A stretch of 64,000 nt of DNA from Primula veris (GCA_963682055.1 OY821746.1:27904481-27968480); one strand, 5' to 3'. Counted from the first letter of the stretch, positions 45,917 to 59,475 are shown. A program made the numbers and translations. The notes: a model not told the origin generated them from the letters alone.

Positions 45917-48900
45917 ATCTTAAATGATATTTTTATGTTTCGTACGTTAATATAATAATTTCGGTGTATGGATTTACAGAAAATTATTTCTTTCTCCGTA
46001 ATCTTTCTTAGTAAAATCATTTTCTCTTAATTTTTGGTTTTGAGAATTTGATGTTTACGACTGTAATGGTTTCGAAGTGTTATCTTTTGTTTGTTATTTT
46101 TATGCATGGCTTTTCGACAAGTTATTTGGAAAATCATTTTCTGATAAACTTTCATTTTAAGAAATTGATGTTTACGGCTGAATAGTCAATAGTGTTTTAT
46201 GTCTCATTTATTCTTATTTTGAGTTTTGAGAAAAAGCCGGTTTTCGGATTTTAAACTGTCATGTTGGTGTTCTTGATGGAAGCATGTTGAGTGATGTTCT
46301 TGATGGAAGCACGTTGGTGTTAATATTTATGTCATCACATGATTTATTTTGTTAGTATTTCGTTATTATAAGATTATGGTTTATCATCGTTTAGCTTTTG
46401 AGAAAATCTATAATTTGTTTGGTGATGATTTAACGTGTTCATGGATTTTGGAAATACACTCTAGGTGTGTGTTCACCTTGTATTGTGTGTTTAGTTTGAT
46501 TCTCATGCTATGTACATGTACTATATATGCATAATTAATAAGTGTGGATGCATGAATAGATAAGAATTTCTCCATATATTGTGTATGTTATTACTGGTAA
46601 TTCCTTCTGGACCAACAATACCTTAATTGGTAAAAGGACAGTGACCCTTATTTACTTTTATGAGAAGTTGGTTTTTAAATGGTCAGTTTTATATGTGCTA
46701 AGAGATGGAGAACGTTGGTGGCCTCTTTTTAGTACTGCATATTATTTGCACATGCTAATAGTATAAGGTCCATACTTTACGCTATCAGTAGGTGGCGTTA
46801 TACATTAACCTAGTTCGGCATTTATATGAAAGTTTCAGTTTACTACATGTGTGGAATACCTGTTTTTTTTATTATTAAATCTGTGGAATACCTGTTTTCT
46901 TTTTATTAAATCTATATTCACATGCATGTTATATATTTACCGGTGTTAGTTGGAAAATTCATGGACCACTATTTCAGTATTTTGGTATGAATTGTATGAG
47001 CTATAAATTTGGTTTGTAGCTGCTAAGTCCATGTTATGAGCATTTGGGCATTAGAAGTTTATGTTTCTTGAAACCAACCATGTTTGCGGAACTTGGTAGT
47101 ATGCTGGATTGTTATTTATTTATTTGGCTAATGAGTTGTAAAGATTTACAACACAATAGTGTGGTTATTGGTAAACCGTTTGGATGAGTTTTCCTTGTGT
47201 TTTATTATTTTATTTCAAGAAATCTAGTTAGAGACTATATTATTTTGTTAGTGTATTTATACATGTTTATTTTTTACATGTTAATAAATGACTAACAATT
47301 TTCGTTGAGTATTTGTGTAGACATGCATCTCTACCATGAAGTTGGAGGATTGATGATTATTCGAAACAGTTCTAGTAAAAGCCATTAAATTGGAGATTAC
47401 GACACAACTGGTTTCAAAATAGTTCTTGTAAAACCATTTTCTGATTTTCAGAATTTGGGGCTTACGACAGAACTTGTTTAAATTATGAGATTGTTCTTTG
47501 TAAAATCAGATTTATCTGGTATTTACGGCTGAATAAATATTTCAGAATTTGATAATATTTTTCGAAAACTAGAATACTCTTGCAAAATCATTTTTTTGAA
47601 ACCTTGCGTGGTTATAGAAATTTTATGTTTGTGAATGAGGAGTTTTAGTTTTATTTTTCGAAATTAGATTGTGCGTGTTTGTTATTTGAGATAACAAACA
47701 ATTTCCGACAAGAACTGACCAGAACGTTGTGGGTGCCGGTGTAATTCCTATTAATTTTGCATGGGTGCATATTAATGAGGGGGTTACAAATTTGAAATGA
47801 CCATTATTAAATACACTTATGTAGTGAAATAATGGGTCGTAACTCTTTTTAGTCGTGATTTATTATAATTTAATTTGAAGGGTTACAAATTTTGTAACGG
47901 TGATCATTAATAAGATTAATGACGAGTATTTATAACTTTTTATTAATTGTGTTTTATCACAATTTAATTTGGAGAGTTATAAAATATTGTAATGCACATT
48001 TATGACAATGATTAAAAGGTTATTAACTTGATATTAATTGCATGAATTGATCAATTAAATAATTGGATGAAAGTTCATTTGATAGTCAACTTTGTTCATC
48101 CAATAGCTAATAATTTGATAATTAAACAAATTATAAATGACAGTTGAGTTTTATTTTAATAATAAATATCGGTTAATTTATTAATTTGTTGAAATAACAT
48201 CTTATTAACTTGTTGAAAAAATATTTAATAATTTGTTGAAATAACATTTTATTAAATTGTTTAAAGAATATATTACAAATATGTTGAGATTGCTATTATT
48301 GAGAATAGTAATTGAGTAATATTATATTACGTTAATCGGGAGAGAACCCCGAGGGCAGTGGGATTGTTGGTTTTTTGAAACCTAAGGGTAGTAGCCTTTT
48401 GGTAGCCAAACCACTAGGATCAGATTGTGATAAGTTTGCTTGTTTGTGGCAATACATGAGTGGCTATTTGTTCAAAATAAGCATTTTAGTTGATACTCTT
48501 GTGGTCAATAATGACTTGTTGAGTTATTCAACTAAGTCACTGATTCGACATGATATAGTAGGTCATGAAAATATAAAACCATAAAAATTTTGTTTTTCTA
48601 AATCTAGTATTTAAATTGAAACACAAATATGAGTTTGTGTTTAAAGCATTGTATTGTTAAGTGTTCAGTTCGAAGTTTCGAACGGATTACATAAACTAAT
48701 GGTTTGGTGCATTTGAGATGCATGCAAACCAAGAAGGGATTAAAAAGTATTTTCTCAATTTGTTGATGGTTGTACTAAACAGTGATATGTCTACTTGATG
48801 ATAAGTAAAAACAAACCAGTCCAGATATTCATTCAAGTAAGAATGAATACGAGAATTATATTGTTGAGGATTAAGACTTGTCAGAAAACATGTTTAATCA

Positions 48901-49905
48901 TTGGTGTTCTGTTGTGTTAATCTATCAACTTTAATCCAATAATTAAGTATTAATCATTAAATGATGGACTATTTTTTAGCGTGTTAGATTTTGTCTAACT
49001 AGTTCCGAAACGGTATATTCACATGATTATGAATACATGGTCAGTGTAAATGAAACGGTGAATATGAGACACCGTTCACACAATTGTTTTGTTTGAATGA
49101 CACCAATAGTTAAAAAACGACTTATTATGCTCTCGATCAAAAGTGTAGTTGTTAAACGATGAATGTCATGTTGATAAGTTTAGGGTTAAACTCTGAACTT
49201 GTGCGGAAAGCGAGTTTTCTCCAAACTCTGTGTTGAACACACTACCGCTTAGAAAGTTGGACCAAACAATTACAATTATATAAGGCAAGGTGCCCAACTA
49301 TAATTTCTTGGAAGTTTGGTGTGTCCTAAGGAAGGTTTGAATTCATGCTTCCTTGAAGACTTGGATAGAACCAAAAACGGTAAATTGTTTTTTTCATCGG
49401 ATAAGCACTGAATATAGTGCTGATCGGTTTGTAGTGCAAAAGTCAGATGACTTTAAAGTGCATATAGAATATTGTTCTATGCCCGAGAAGCTTATTTTCT
49501 AAAAGAGAAGTTTTTCCACAAAACTCTAACGCCTGACGGGTGTACATAATACGTTGAGGGTTCAAAATATTACGCTATCCAAGACAAGTGAACACTCAAA
49601 CGGTGGTGGAAAAGTGGGGGCAAATAAATCTTGTAAGTAAGACGAAGTGGCTCGGTGTAGTAAATGGTGAGAAAGAAAACTTTATTCGATCCTTGACCTT
49701 CATGAGTGAAGGTAAATTGATGACATTGAAATAATCAATGTTATCCACATAATGTGTATATGGGAAGAGACCATCAACAATGAGGTTGATAGGCGCGTGA
49801 GACATATAGTCAATGACTATAAGTAAATTGACGGTGTTGATAATTTTAATACCTATACTCCAGTCTCATGGAGGTTTTATATAGAACTGCATAGTTGGAG
49901 AAACT
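45917..49905 (+). other. Copia3 internal region without recognisable coding
   Basis: About 4 kb between LTR and RNase H remnant. No gag, protease, integrase or RT motifs could be read. Small repeats occur, such as a doubled TTCTTGATGGAAGCA (about 46270-46312) and repeated TTGTTGAAATAACAT at 48185-48250. Confidence 0.55.
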
Positions 49906-50271
49906 ATGGAGTTAGAATTCATAACGTTGAATCTAGCTATAGAAGAGGCAGATTGGCTGAGAAGTCTTGGGAAGTATTCCAAGTGGCCAAAATTTGTTCC
50001 CTCAATAAACGTACACCGTTGCAGCCAGTCAGTTACTAAGCGGGATCAGAATAATTTGTATAATGGAAAGTCCCGACAAATTCATGACATATTCGTCGCA
50101 GACACAAATCCGTAAGAGAAATTGCTAGCAAAAATTGTGGCATCCATAGACTTTTCAAGGTTTAAGGTTAATAATTCAGATCCATATACAAAATGCTTGA
50201 CTCGTGGAGTAGTCGGAGTATCATCGAGGGAAATGGGGTTGAAGCCCAATAAATTGAAAACCTACACATAA
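49906..50271 (+). pseudogene. Copia3 RNase H / polyprotein C-terminal remnant
   Basis: 49906-50115 encodes a degenerate RNase H end (MELEFITLN, EEADWLRSL, NNLYNGKSRQI). After frame breaks, about 50130-50271 reads FSRFKVNNSDPYTK ... SREMGLKPN and stops, which is the usual end of copia polyproteins. Downstream there is a CCCAACC ... GGTTCAATGG motif common in the 3' internal region of such elements. Non-functional. Confidence 0.75.
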
Positions 50272-50830
50272 GCTACCCAACCTGTACTGGAAACTTCAGT
50301 CTCAGGTTCAATGGAAAAACTGAACTGTGCGGGTTACCGAACAAAGCACTCGAGAACATAAGTTCTCAATCCATTTCTATGATGAAAGAGTGATAGACTT
50401 GTACCATATGAAGGGTGAGCACAAGTCTCTTAATGAAAAACAAGTATCTCAAAATTCGAGAGGGGTGAGTCAGGACACATTTGACTTGAAACACCTATAA
50501 CGATTGTGTATGACTAATACTATGTGATGATCTAGGGCTAAATCGTTAGAGCAAGAAATTTGCCAAGACAGTGTAGGACGAAATATGCACAACAACTAAA
50601 AGGGTCTAGTAAGTGGTGTAGAGAAGCACTGTGTGAGTACTTTATTTGGTATACACGAAACGTTGAGAGTTAAAAACATTACGTGACCCAAGACAAATAT
50701 ATCCAAAATGTATTTCGCTATGGCAGGTTCAAGGCACGCGCTACTTGACCTTATGCAGTGAATTCTCGTAGTTTTCTCGTTTGCATTTAGTTGCACATTG
50801 CATGTTTTAGATCGCATTCATGTGGAGAAT

Positions 50831-51354
50831 TGTTGGAAAATATGTGATTTTCTTTGAATGAATGCTTTTACCTTTTTAGTTATAAAATATTTATTCCTCC
50901 ATTTATGTGTGTATTTATTTGTAAAATAAGTTACAAAGAAAATGGTTTAAATATGATGGCCTATTATCATTTTTCTAAAACTTTTTATGACAAAGAAAAA
51001 TATATGACATATACATATTCACACATTCACATATGCATACATATAGAGAGAGAGTACCGCACCGCCAACGGCTCGATCGTGGTTCGATCCCGCTTTTGTC
51101 GAGTCACATGCGATAAACGTTGTAACTTGGGAACGAAATGCCCTATTTAACCAGAAGCAGAGGTGGCGGGACAAATATCGTTTAAAGATTATTGTTTAAC
51201 AGTCAGCTCGTAAGGATTTTAGTCCATTTCGTTATCATTTATATTCTCGTTAGTTATGTTTTGTTTTTGATATATTAATAAAATTGTTGAAATTATTTTA
51301 TGTTGGTTCTCCATTTCTTTTTTCGATAGAAATTATTGTATACCGTACCCAACA
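50831..51354 (+). repeat. Copia3 3' LTR
   Basis: 524 bp; begins TGTTGGAAAATATG and ends CCGTACCCAACA. Confidence 0.88.
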
Positions 51355-54300
51355 GTTATACTAAAAATTATTTTGAATTCCGTCAGATGCCTTTTAATTA
51401 TAGTACTTCGCTTTTTTATGCACTTACAACCTAAAATCGGATACCAAATTGTAAACTCATTTCTGATTTGAATGTAAATTTATTGAATGGTTACTATATA
51501 CACAACTTTAGTATATAATGTGATGTACTATGGTTATCGAGTTGCTTGTGCGTCATTAAAAATATATAATGTCTACTCGAGTAATTGCAGAACTATAAAT
51601 GTTTTCTTTGTTATTACGGGGTGCTGAAAAGCTAAAAATTGATTTAAAAAAATCAAGGTACATGATAAAAAATCGGCTTTCCTTAATATGAGTGATGCTG
51701 GAGTCACTTTTAGGCTGTTACTAGTTCATGCATTGTATCGGAGTCATTCTATCCAAATTAGAAAAAAATAATGGGAACCGTTTCACGTATGAAACTAATC
51801 TGTAGCAAATCTGTGGAATTCACCAACCAAATGATTGCCAATGTGAATGAACTCGTGTTGTTTGGTATACTACACTGTTGGGTTCTTATGAAAAACTCTT
51901 ACTCAGATGAAATTCACATAGAATCGCATCCACTTTATCAAAGATTGTCTGTTATGCTATTTTACATTGGTTACCTCGCGTGAAGGTTGAATAACGTTTT
52001 ATCTATCTTTGCACATGTATTTTCATATGAAAGGAAAATTTATATAATCATTGCCATCAAATGGTTAAAAACTACAGAATACAAAGGACATCTTTTGTTT
52101 GTGCGTACCTGCTTGTAAGATACTGTAGTATGAAAAAGGTATTAACAGTACTATTGAAATCCATTTGTAGACCAGTACAATTAATTAAGTAAATGTGTAA
52201 TATTGATGGTTATAACTTGTAAACAACCCCATGTGTCATGACTTAAAAGCTCTTAATTATATATATTGTTACGGTTTTTATGACAGTCTTCTAAGAGTTT
52301 AGTAGATTTGTAACAGATTTGTGACAACTTTTCAAATTAGCCTTGTTTATTTCATATTAAAAGTTTTACACAGAAAAAATATTTAAATAGAAAATTTTTA
52401 CACCGAAAACTTTTGTTTATTTTTCATTTATGGAATATTGGTGCTAGACGTTTTGATCTAGTTTTATGATAATTTTTTACTTTCGCTAAAACCTTATTTT
52501 GTAGTGTAATACTATACGCAATTTTGTTTTGTACTTCCCCTCTAAATATCCTCATGGGGTTTTTTTTCTTGGTCTACTTTTGTTTTTATTACTTAATTTT
52601 GTCATCAACAATTTCATCTACGTTAAACAACCGAAAGCCAATAATTTTCACAAAAAAAAAAAAACATGCTTTTAATTTAAGCGAATATGCTTTTAATTTA
52701 GGCGAATATGCTTTTAATTTAGAGTTCTATCCTAACTCCGGCTTAAAGTTAAGCCAAAAAAAAGATGTTTACGTACTTTGTGGTGGTACAGTTTTCAGAA
52801 AGACCCCAACTATTTAATTGTTGATATGTAACTGGTCGTAATAAGTTAATAACTAGGTAATACATTACTTGTTCAAACATAAGAAATTTCGAATGCCATA
52901 GGTTTAATCGTAATGCATTATATTATTATTCTGAGTTTTTGCACATCTAATTTAAGCATGCTTTGACATGTAGAGTTATTCAAGTCGAGTATTTTTTAGT
53001 ATTTTTAATCCATTGGTTTGGATATAATTATTCATATTAGGTATATGCACATATGGTATATATATAAATACCAACAAGATCACCTAGGCATCAATTAAAT
53101 GACTTCAACAAGAACTTTTTTCAGTTTGGAGCTTATTTTATGAGTCTAAATTTTCATAGGAAAATTCCACTCAAAACGAAGTTTAGGTATGCATAAGATA
53201 AATCCATCTCGTTGGGTTCTATCTTTTTCTTTGAAAACAAAAACGTTTATTTTCGGGAAAAAGAACAAGCAGTTTTATAATAATATGATTTAAATTGGCA
53301 CGAAGCATAGGAAACAATTACTTAATTTTGCCCAGTTTGCACCTTGATAGTAGTTTCCACAGGAAAAAAGTGAGTTTTTTTTAATGCATTTTTCTTATTC
53401 TTGAAATTTTATTTGTATTTTTAAAAATATTTGTATTTTCATATGTAAAATATATTTTTTCGATTCTTGTAGAAAATTATGAGTTTTAAGTTTAGTAATG
53501 TCATTTTTATAAATTGATTGAATTTATATATAAAAAAAAAAGTGTTACTTATTGGGGGATGGAAACGTTTATTGGGAGTTGTGAACTTTTGGCATAAAAT
53601 ATTAAAAGTGTGATTAATAGAAATGTTTTTTTTTTGAAGTGACACTTTGATTGATTAGTAATATAATTAGTTGTATAACAAAAATAATAATTTGTTGTAA
53701 CTTGGTATTATATGTGTTTCGCCGGATTAGACAAGCAGGAATAGAGATTAATACAGACAAATGGGTTTATGCTTTGCTTTGGGATACGAAAGATTTGAAT
53801 AATTTGATGCATATTTATCTCTTAAGATATAGTTTTGTCATTTTTTTTTATAAAAAAATCAAAAAGTTGAAACCAACCACAGATTAATTATAATAAAATA
53901 TAGATTTTCATATTTATTTCCAAACAAGCATCTTTTTAAAAACAAGATTTTTTGTCACATACTTATACTAAAAATCATATGTTTGGCCAAAACAATTCTG
54001 CCAACCGGACCCTATCTATAGTTTATACCAAAGCAAAAAAAATTGCACCAAAAGCTAAATTTAGAGGGTCTCTTTGGAACAATCAGTTTGTACAGTCAGC
54101 TTAATCACCGTTAAATTAGAAAATAAATTATTATATAATATTTTTTAATAACTAATTTATTTTTTATATTCTAAACTTAAATATTAATCAAAATTTAATT
54201 TTTTTTTATTTATTTCACATATTTTTATGCAAACGGGTCATGTAAGTTAAATGTTCAGTAGTAATTCCTTGAAACCATAGTTTAACTTTTTCAAAATTTA

Positions 54301-54380
54301 TAATAACATAAAAGAACCACACACCAACGTCAGCGAGTTCCACATGGTTATAACTGGCCCCTGTTCTGAATTCTGATGCA
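51355..54380. other. Intergenic, no gene recognised
   Basis: About 3 kb of AT-rich DNA between Copia3 and the NPF gene. Contains a 21-bp tandem repeat (52666-52725) and, at 52497-52506, TTTTGTAGTG preceded by GACAGT/GTGACAA-like repeats that may be one end of a CACTA element. Short frames such as 51771 and 53651 lack motifs. Confidence 0.55.
52666..52725. repeat. 21-bp tandem repeat, three units
   Basis: Unit ATGCTTTTAATTTAAGCGAAT, repeated almost three times with A/G variation. Confidence 0.85.
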
Positions 54381-54381
54381 T

Positions 54382-54390
54382 TATATAAAT
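54382..54390 (+). promoter_or_regulatory. TATA box of NPF gene
   Basis: TATATAAAT, about 130 bp before the ATG, followed by a CT-rich leader at about 54437-54470. Confidence 0.7.
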
Positions 54391-54516
54391 AACCACTTTT
54401 GGATTCCAAGTAATGTCAGTTTAAACTTAAAAACTCTTTCCTCTTTCTTTCTCTTTCTCTTTCTCTGTCATTATTGGAATTACAAAATAATCAAACAAAA
54501 GGTTTAAGAAAAATAA

Positions 54517-57500
54517 ATGGATTTGCCAAGTACAGACGATGATGGAAAGATTCTTCAAGATGCTTGGGACTATAAGGGCCGTCCCGCCCTTAGATACTCC
54601 ACCGGGGGCTGGGCCAGCGCCGCCATGATTCTAGGTCTCTCTTTTATTCCCATATCAGTTTTTTTTATATAGAAAATTATGGTGGAAAATGTTGTTATGC
54701 AACGATGCAATATATATTCACATGTTGTTAGGTTACGCACAGAAACTATTGATACTACAAGTTTACAATTGTTTGTGTTTAAAGTAGTTTGAGAAGTTGT
54801 TTCTGACACTCCAAAAATATATATGGAAATAGATATATAGCCACAGTTGAAATGCTATATTGAGATATTGAATTGTAATTTAGGTGTGGAAATGTGTGAG
54901 AGGTTAACGACACTCGGCATTGCTGTGAATTTGGTTACATACTTAACGGGAACAATGCATTTGGGAAACGCAACTTCGGCCAATGATGTGACCAATTTTC
55001 TTGGCATTTCTTTCATGTTATCCTTGCTTGGCGGTTTTCTCGCAGACACATTCCTTGGCAGGTAACGGGACCCCCCTTTTGTGCAGTCAGTGTGTTTGAC
55101 TGCACATTGTACTGTTAATTTGTGTACCGTTTGATTACTTTAGACTAAATCTGAACCGTAGGATCTAAAATCCTATTAAAAAAAAAGAACCCTTAAATTA
55201 CTATTCTACCCTTAAATCTTATGGTCTAAATCTAAAATAAATGATTAAACGGTTCTCTATTTAGCGGTACTTTGTACCGTTCAATGTAGAACGGCACAAA
55301 AGAAAAACCCGGCAGTTAACTGGTCATATATTTACAATAAAGAAGGTTCCATTTTTTATAGTTATATATTCGGGTTGGATTATTAGCACACAGGGACGGC
55401 AATGATCTAGGGCATCACGCTAAATATGCTTGTATTAATTTTAATGTTTTGGAGTTTTGGGTATTTTTTTAACCTTTGGGATATTCTTGAGCAGTTGGAT
55501 ATATCATTGAGATGAAAGCTCTTTGTTGTTTGATACGTAATTGTTAGGATCTCACTAATAGATAGTATCATATAACTAATGATGTTTACTTTCATAATGT
55601 CATATCTTTAATATTTTTAATTTCAGAGTTTTCTTTCTTGTTTAGGTATCGGACAATTGCAATTTTTACTAGCGTTCAAGCAATCGTAAGCTCTTTGTGC
55701 CTCTTTGGTTATCCATCGTCGTTTTTAACTTCCAAAACTTTGTACTTGGGATATGTATTTTTACAATCGACTCCTTTCACTTTGGATATGAGTGCTTTCA
55801 TCCATTGAAAATTTGAAAGCATTCTCTTAGTGATGAAAGGGAATGTTCTTGTTATGGATGTCGATAGATATCATATGAATTGTGAAGCTGACCATAACAT
55901 TCGCGTATATTAATTTTCTTTCGCAGTAGTTGTCTTTCATCAAACTTGACCCTTTCTGCATTGCATTTGTGAATGTAGGGAGTGATTATCTTAACTATAT
56001 CTACTATAGTCCCTAGCCTACGTCCAACGAAATGCAAGGCAGCTAGTGCTGCTTGTGTCCCAGCAAACGACAACCAACTGGCCGCTCTATACGCTGCTCT
56101 TTACATCACCGCCCTCGGCACAGGTGGCCTTAAATCAAGTGTTTCTGGCTTTGGCTCTGATCAGTTCGACGACTCAAACAAAAAAGAGCGGATGCTCATG
56201 ACCAACTTCTTTAACTGGTTCTTTTTCTTTATTAGCATTGGCTCTCTAGCAGCGGTCACGGTCCTCGTTTACATACAGGACAATCAGGGACGCAACTGGG
56301 GATATGGGATTTGTGCATGTACAATACTCATTGGATTAATGATATTCCTATCAGGGTCGAAAATGTACCGGTATAAGAAGCTCGAGGGAAGCCCCCTAAC
56401 ACAATTTGCTGCAGTTTATGTGGCGGCGTGGAGGAAAAGGAAATTAGAAAGTCCGTCTGATACGAATTTGTTGTTCGACATTAGTGACATTGTCATCACA
56501 GGGCATGAGAAGACAAAGAAGGTGAAGCAAAGGTTGCCTCATAGCAAGGAATTCCGGTCTGTGTTCCTCATGAATATATTTAATTTACATAACTTATAAC
56601 TGTTGATATGATATCACACTTGCTCATTTTTAGTACGTTTCGTTTTAAGCAACAGTACCTTTTCCTCAGAATAAGGATCTATGACTACCCAAGTGATCAT
56701 GAGACTAGATTTTTAGTAATACTAGTAATCGTTACTCACGCGTTACGTGTGTGACGCGTGATATATATATGATTCGGATAAATAAATTTTTTAAAAATAT
56801 ATTAATTAAATGGATATATTAAATTAGAAATTGTAAGTAATATAATGTTTTTGTTATACAAATTAAACGTAAAACGATTTTGTTTGCTATATGATTATAA
56901 TTGTTTTGAAAATATAATGAATTTTGTGTTTTTTTTATATTTTGAATTAAATAAATGTAAATGAGTAATTAGTAAAAAAAAATTCAGACATTTTTTTTTA
57001 AAATGGTCAAAATTTGACAGGCTTATTTTTTATTGGCTTGACTTATATATATAGTATGATATATTATGAGAATATCTAATTAAGTTGGATATACATAGGC
57101 AATACCAGTGTTTCAAAGAGCGAAAACTTAACTAAAGCGTTGATACGCTAAAAGCGTAAAGAACATAAACTTCTAACGACCTAAAAGCGAAAAAAACAAA
57201 CTCTTTAAGCTTTGAATCTAGTTTTTTTTTCTTCTAGGAATCGCGATTTTAAAACAGTGGTCAATACTCCATAGGTCATAGTGTCAATACTATTAAAATG
57301 TTTTTGATTTTATTGCTTTTTACTGTACATAACTTTTTGAATCCAAGCTAACATTACAATCCAAGTGTAACATTACAATCCAAATTTCCCCGATTTGTAA
57401 TTATATTTTAACCTTTAAACGACTTTCGTTACTTTTAAATTGTTTTTGTTTTTGTTAGTATTTAATCACTAATAATGCCTATTAAATGGCTCTTTTGTGC

Positions 57501-58376
57501 AGTTTCTTGGACAAGGCAGCAATAAAAGAAACTGAAAATTTCACTCCTGCCGGCATAGTAAACAAATGGCGCTTATCAACACTAACAGACGTTGAGGAAG
57601 TTAAATTAGTAATTAGAATGTTACCCACATGGGCCACTACTATTTTGTTCTGGACAATATATGCCCAAATGACCACATTTTCCGTGTCGCAAGCCGCCAC
57701 TATGGACCGTCACATTAGCAAATCATTTGAGATCCCAGCTGCTTCGATGTCCATGTTTTTCGTGATCAGCATTCTCCTCACGGTTCCAGTATACGACCAT
57801 GTCATAGTCCCATTAGTCAAAAAAATAAGGAAAAAACGAAATGGCCTCACCCCACTAGAGCGAATGGGAATTGGTCTAACTATGTCCGTTTTAGCCATGG
57901 CTGCTGCAGCATTAGTAGAGATTAAAAGGTTAAACGTGGCACGATCACATGGTTTGACAGACGATATAAACGTCATGATCCCATTTAGTGTGTTTTGGTT
58001 AGTCCCACAATTCTTTTTTGTGGGGTGCGGTGAGGCGTTTACTTACACGGGACAGCTTGATTTTTTTCTAAGGGAGTGCCCTAAAGGGATGAAGACTATG
58101 AGCACAGGGCTATTCTTGAGCACAATAGCACTAGGGTGTTTCTTTAGCTCACTTTTGGTTACTATAGTTGGCAAGATCACAGGGGATAAACACCCTTGGT
58201 TGGCTGATAATTTAAACCAAGGGAGGCTTGATAATTTTTACTGGTTATTGGCTATTTTAAGTATATTGAACTTAGGGTTGTATTTATGGGGAGCTAAGGG
58301 TTATGTATACAAGCAAAAGAGACTTGCTGATGAAGGTATTGAGTTGGAAGGTGAAGATGGGCCCTCGTGTCATTGA
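54517..58376 (+). CDS. NPF6-type nitrate/peptide family transporter (NRT1.1/NRT1.3-like), five exons
   Basis: Twelve-membrane-helix proton-coupled transporter of the NRT1/PTR (MFS, POT) family. Deduced exons: 54517-54634, 54884-55061, 55646-55685 (40 bp), 55979-56556 and 57503-58376; all junctions are GT-AG and phases agree, giving 595 aa. Family marks: proton-coupling ExxER motif at residues 42-46 (EMCER), RYRT at 99-102 matching the CIPK23-phosphorylated Thr101 region of AtNRT1.1, FGSDQFDD, LPTWATTILFW, YTGQLDFFLRECPKGMK. Wording follows NPF6.3/NPF6.4 of Arabidopsis closely. The residue matching His356 of AtNRT1.1, which contacts nitrate, is Tyr358 (FWTIYAQ), as reported for chloride-permissive ZmNPF6.4. 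Introns contain a MITE and a Helitron. The gene looks functional; start chosen from the family N-terminus and TATA position. Confidence 0.93.
55065..55310. mobile_element. Putative MITE in NPF intron 2
   Basis: About 245 bp whose ends read as inverted repeats (CCCTTTTGTGCAGT and GCACAAAAGAAAAACCCG; inner parts with ACCGTTTGATTA and TAAACGGT). It starts immediately after the exon 2 donor. No clear target duplication was identified. Confidence 0.45.
56722..57059 (-). mobile_element. Non-autonomous Helitron in NPF intron 4 (family member 2)
   Basis: Same layout as 13642-13942: minus-strand 5' end TCATACTATATATATAAG, 3' hairpin ACGCGT ... ACGCGTGAG, then CTAG, inserted between A and T. About 338 bp, no coding. 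Confidence 0.65.
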
Positions 58377-59282
58377 ATGAAAATGGCTAGCTAGCTTTTT
58401 AATTACTAAATTATCTGCATCATTTGATCTATACTGTAAGGTTTTTTCGAATGCTTTCTGTATTAGTAAAATAATTACACATGTATAATGTAATTGTTAA
58501 TGATTAAAATAGTGATATGAATATTACTAATGTTATTGTTACGGAGATGACAAATGTACATCTTCAATCGCATGCTAGAAATAAAGTAATCAAGTGTGTT
58601 TGAAACCCGAAAAATATCAATAAAAAAAAAAGTAAAATTGAATTAAAATTATTTTTCGGTTATGTGTTTAAAAGTTTGGGAAATCAAGAAAAAATAAAAG
58701 AAAAAAAGGAAGAGAGAGTGAGCTAGTCTCAATTTTTTTCATTTGTTTTCATTTTACTTATACTTTTACAGATAAAATGGTTTATCTCATTATATAAACA
58801 GTTTTTACTCACTTTATTTTATTTTCTATTTCATTTTTTTTCTTATGCAAACAAACATAAGAAAATATTTTCTCGAAAAATCATTTTCCTTTTCTAATTA
58901 CAAACACATCCTTAAACTTTTTGCAAATGGAAATCCCACTGGTACAACATTTTACTTGTAGGTTTCAAATGCTTCCATCAAGTTAGTAAACAGAATAAGA
59001 TTATATTTACATATCCTAGCAAATATTCCGACTATTCTAGCATGTCTTCAACTATATATACGAGTATAAATTATTTTATCTTTGATAGTTTAATGGTTTT
59101 TATTTCTGTTACCAATTTGTATTATTCTAGAACAAATTATGCCTTATTTTTTCCAGTGATTCTTATCTCAACTTTTGCGTCTAATTTAATTGAACTAGTC
59201 AAAGTATTTTAATTTAATTATAATGTTACAATTTTCTAATAGGACCTTCTTTATCCCAAATCAAATACGCGATCAATACATA
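58377..59282. other. NPF 3' region and intergenic
   Basis: No further gene. AT-rich downstream region. Confidence 0.5.
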
Positions 59283-59475
59283 CACTACAAAATAATATTT
59301 GATTTATTGAGAGTCAAAAGCTGTCACATGACTGTCGCTAATTTAAAAAGCTGTCACAAATCTGTCGCAAATTGACTAAACTGTCACAAAGTCATCACAA
59401 AAACCGTCGCTAATAAGCTCGTAACAAAAAATACCGTCACTAATCCCGTCGTTATTTGAGTGTTTTTTTGTAGTG
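59283..59475. mobile_element. Miniature CACTA element
   Basis: 193 bp beginning CACTACAAAA and ending TTTTTTTGTAGTG, with 3-bp duplication ATA on both sides (59280-59282 and 59476-59478). Inside are repeated subterminal CTGTCACAAA / CTGTCGC motifs. Terminal bases, subterminal repeats and 3-bp duplication fit the CACTA (En/Spm) superfamily. No transposase. Confidence 0.88.

Larger units (their letters stand above)
45394..51354 (+). mobile_element. Copia3: old, gutted Ty1-copia element
   Basis: Two diverged direct repeats, 45394-45916 and 50831-51354, both starting TGTTG and ending about CCGTACCCAACA (CCAATA at the 5' copy), each with TATAGAGAGAGAGTACCGCACC. The internal 4.9 kb has lost almost all coding; only an RNase H remnant near the 3' end (49906-50271) is recognisable. 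The purine-rich GTGGAGAA precedes the 3' LTR. No matching target duplication (CTAGT left, GTTAT right) and no canonical primer site remain. LTR divergence is visibly greater than in Copia1 or Copia2, so it is the oldest of the three. Confidence 0.85.

Noticed and set aside
45917..45928. tRNA primer site after the Copia3 5' LTR
   Set aside because: The sequence after the LTR does not match TGGTATCAGAGC or another primer motif I can recognise.
45389..51359. Target duplication around Copia3
   Set aside because: Flanking 5-mers CTAGT and GTTAT differ, so no duplication can be claimed.
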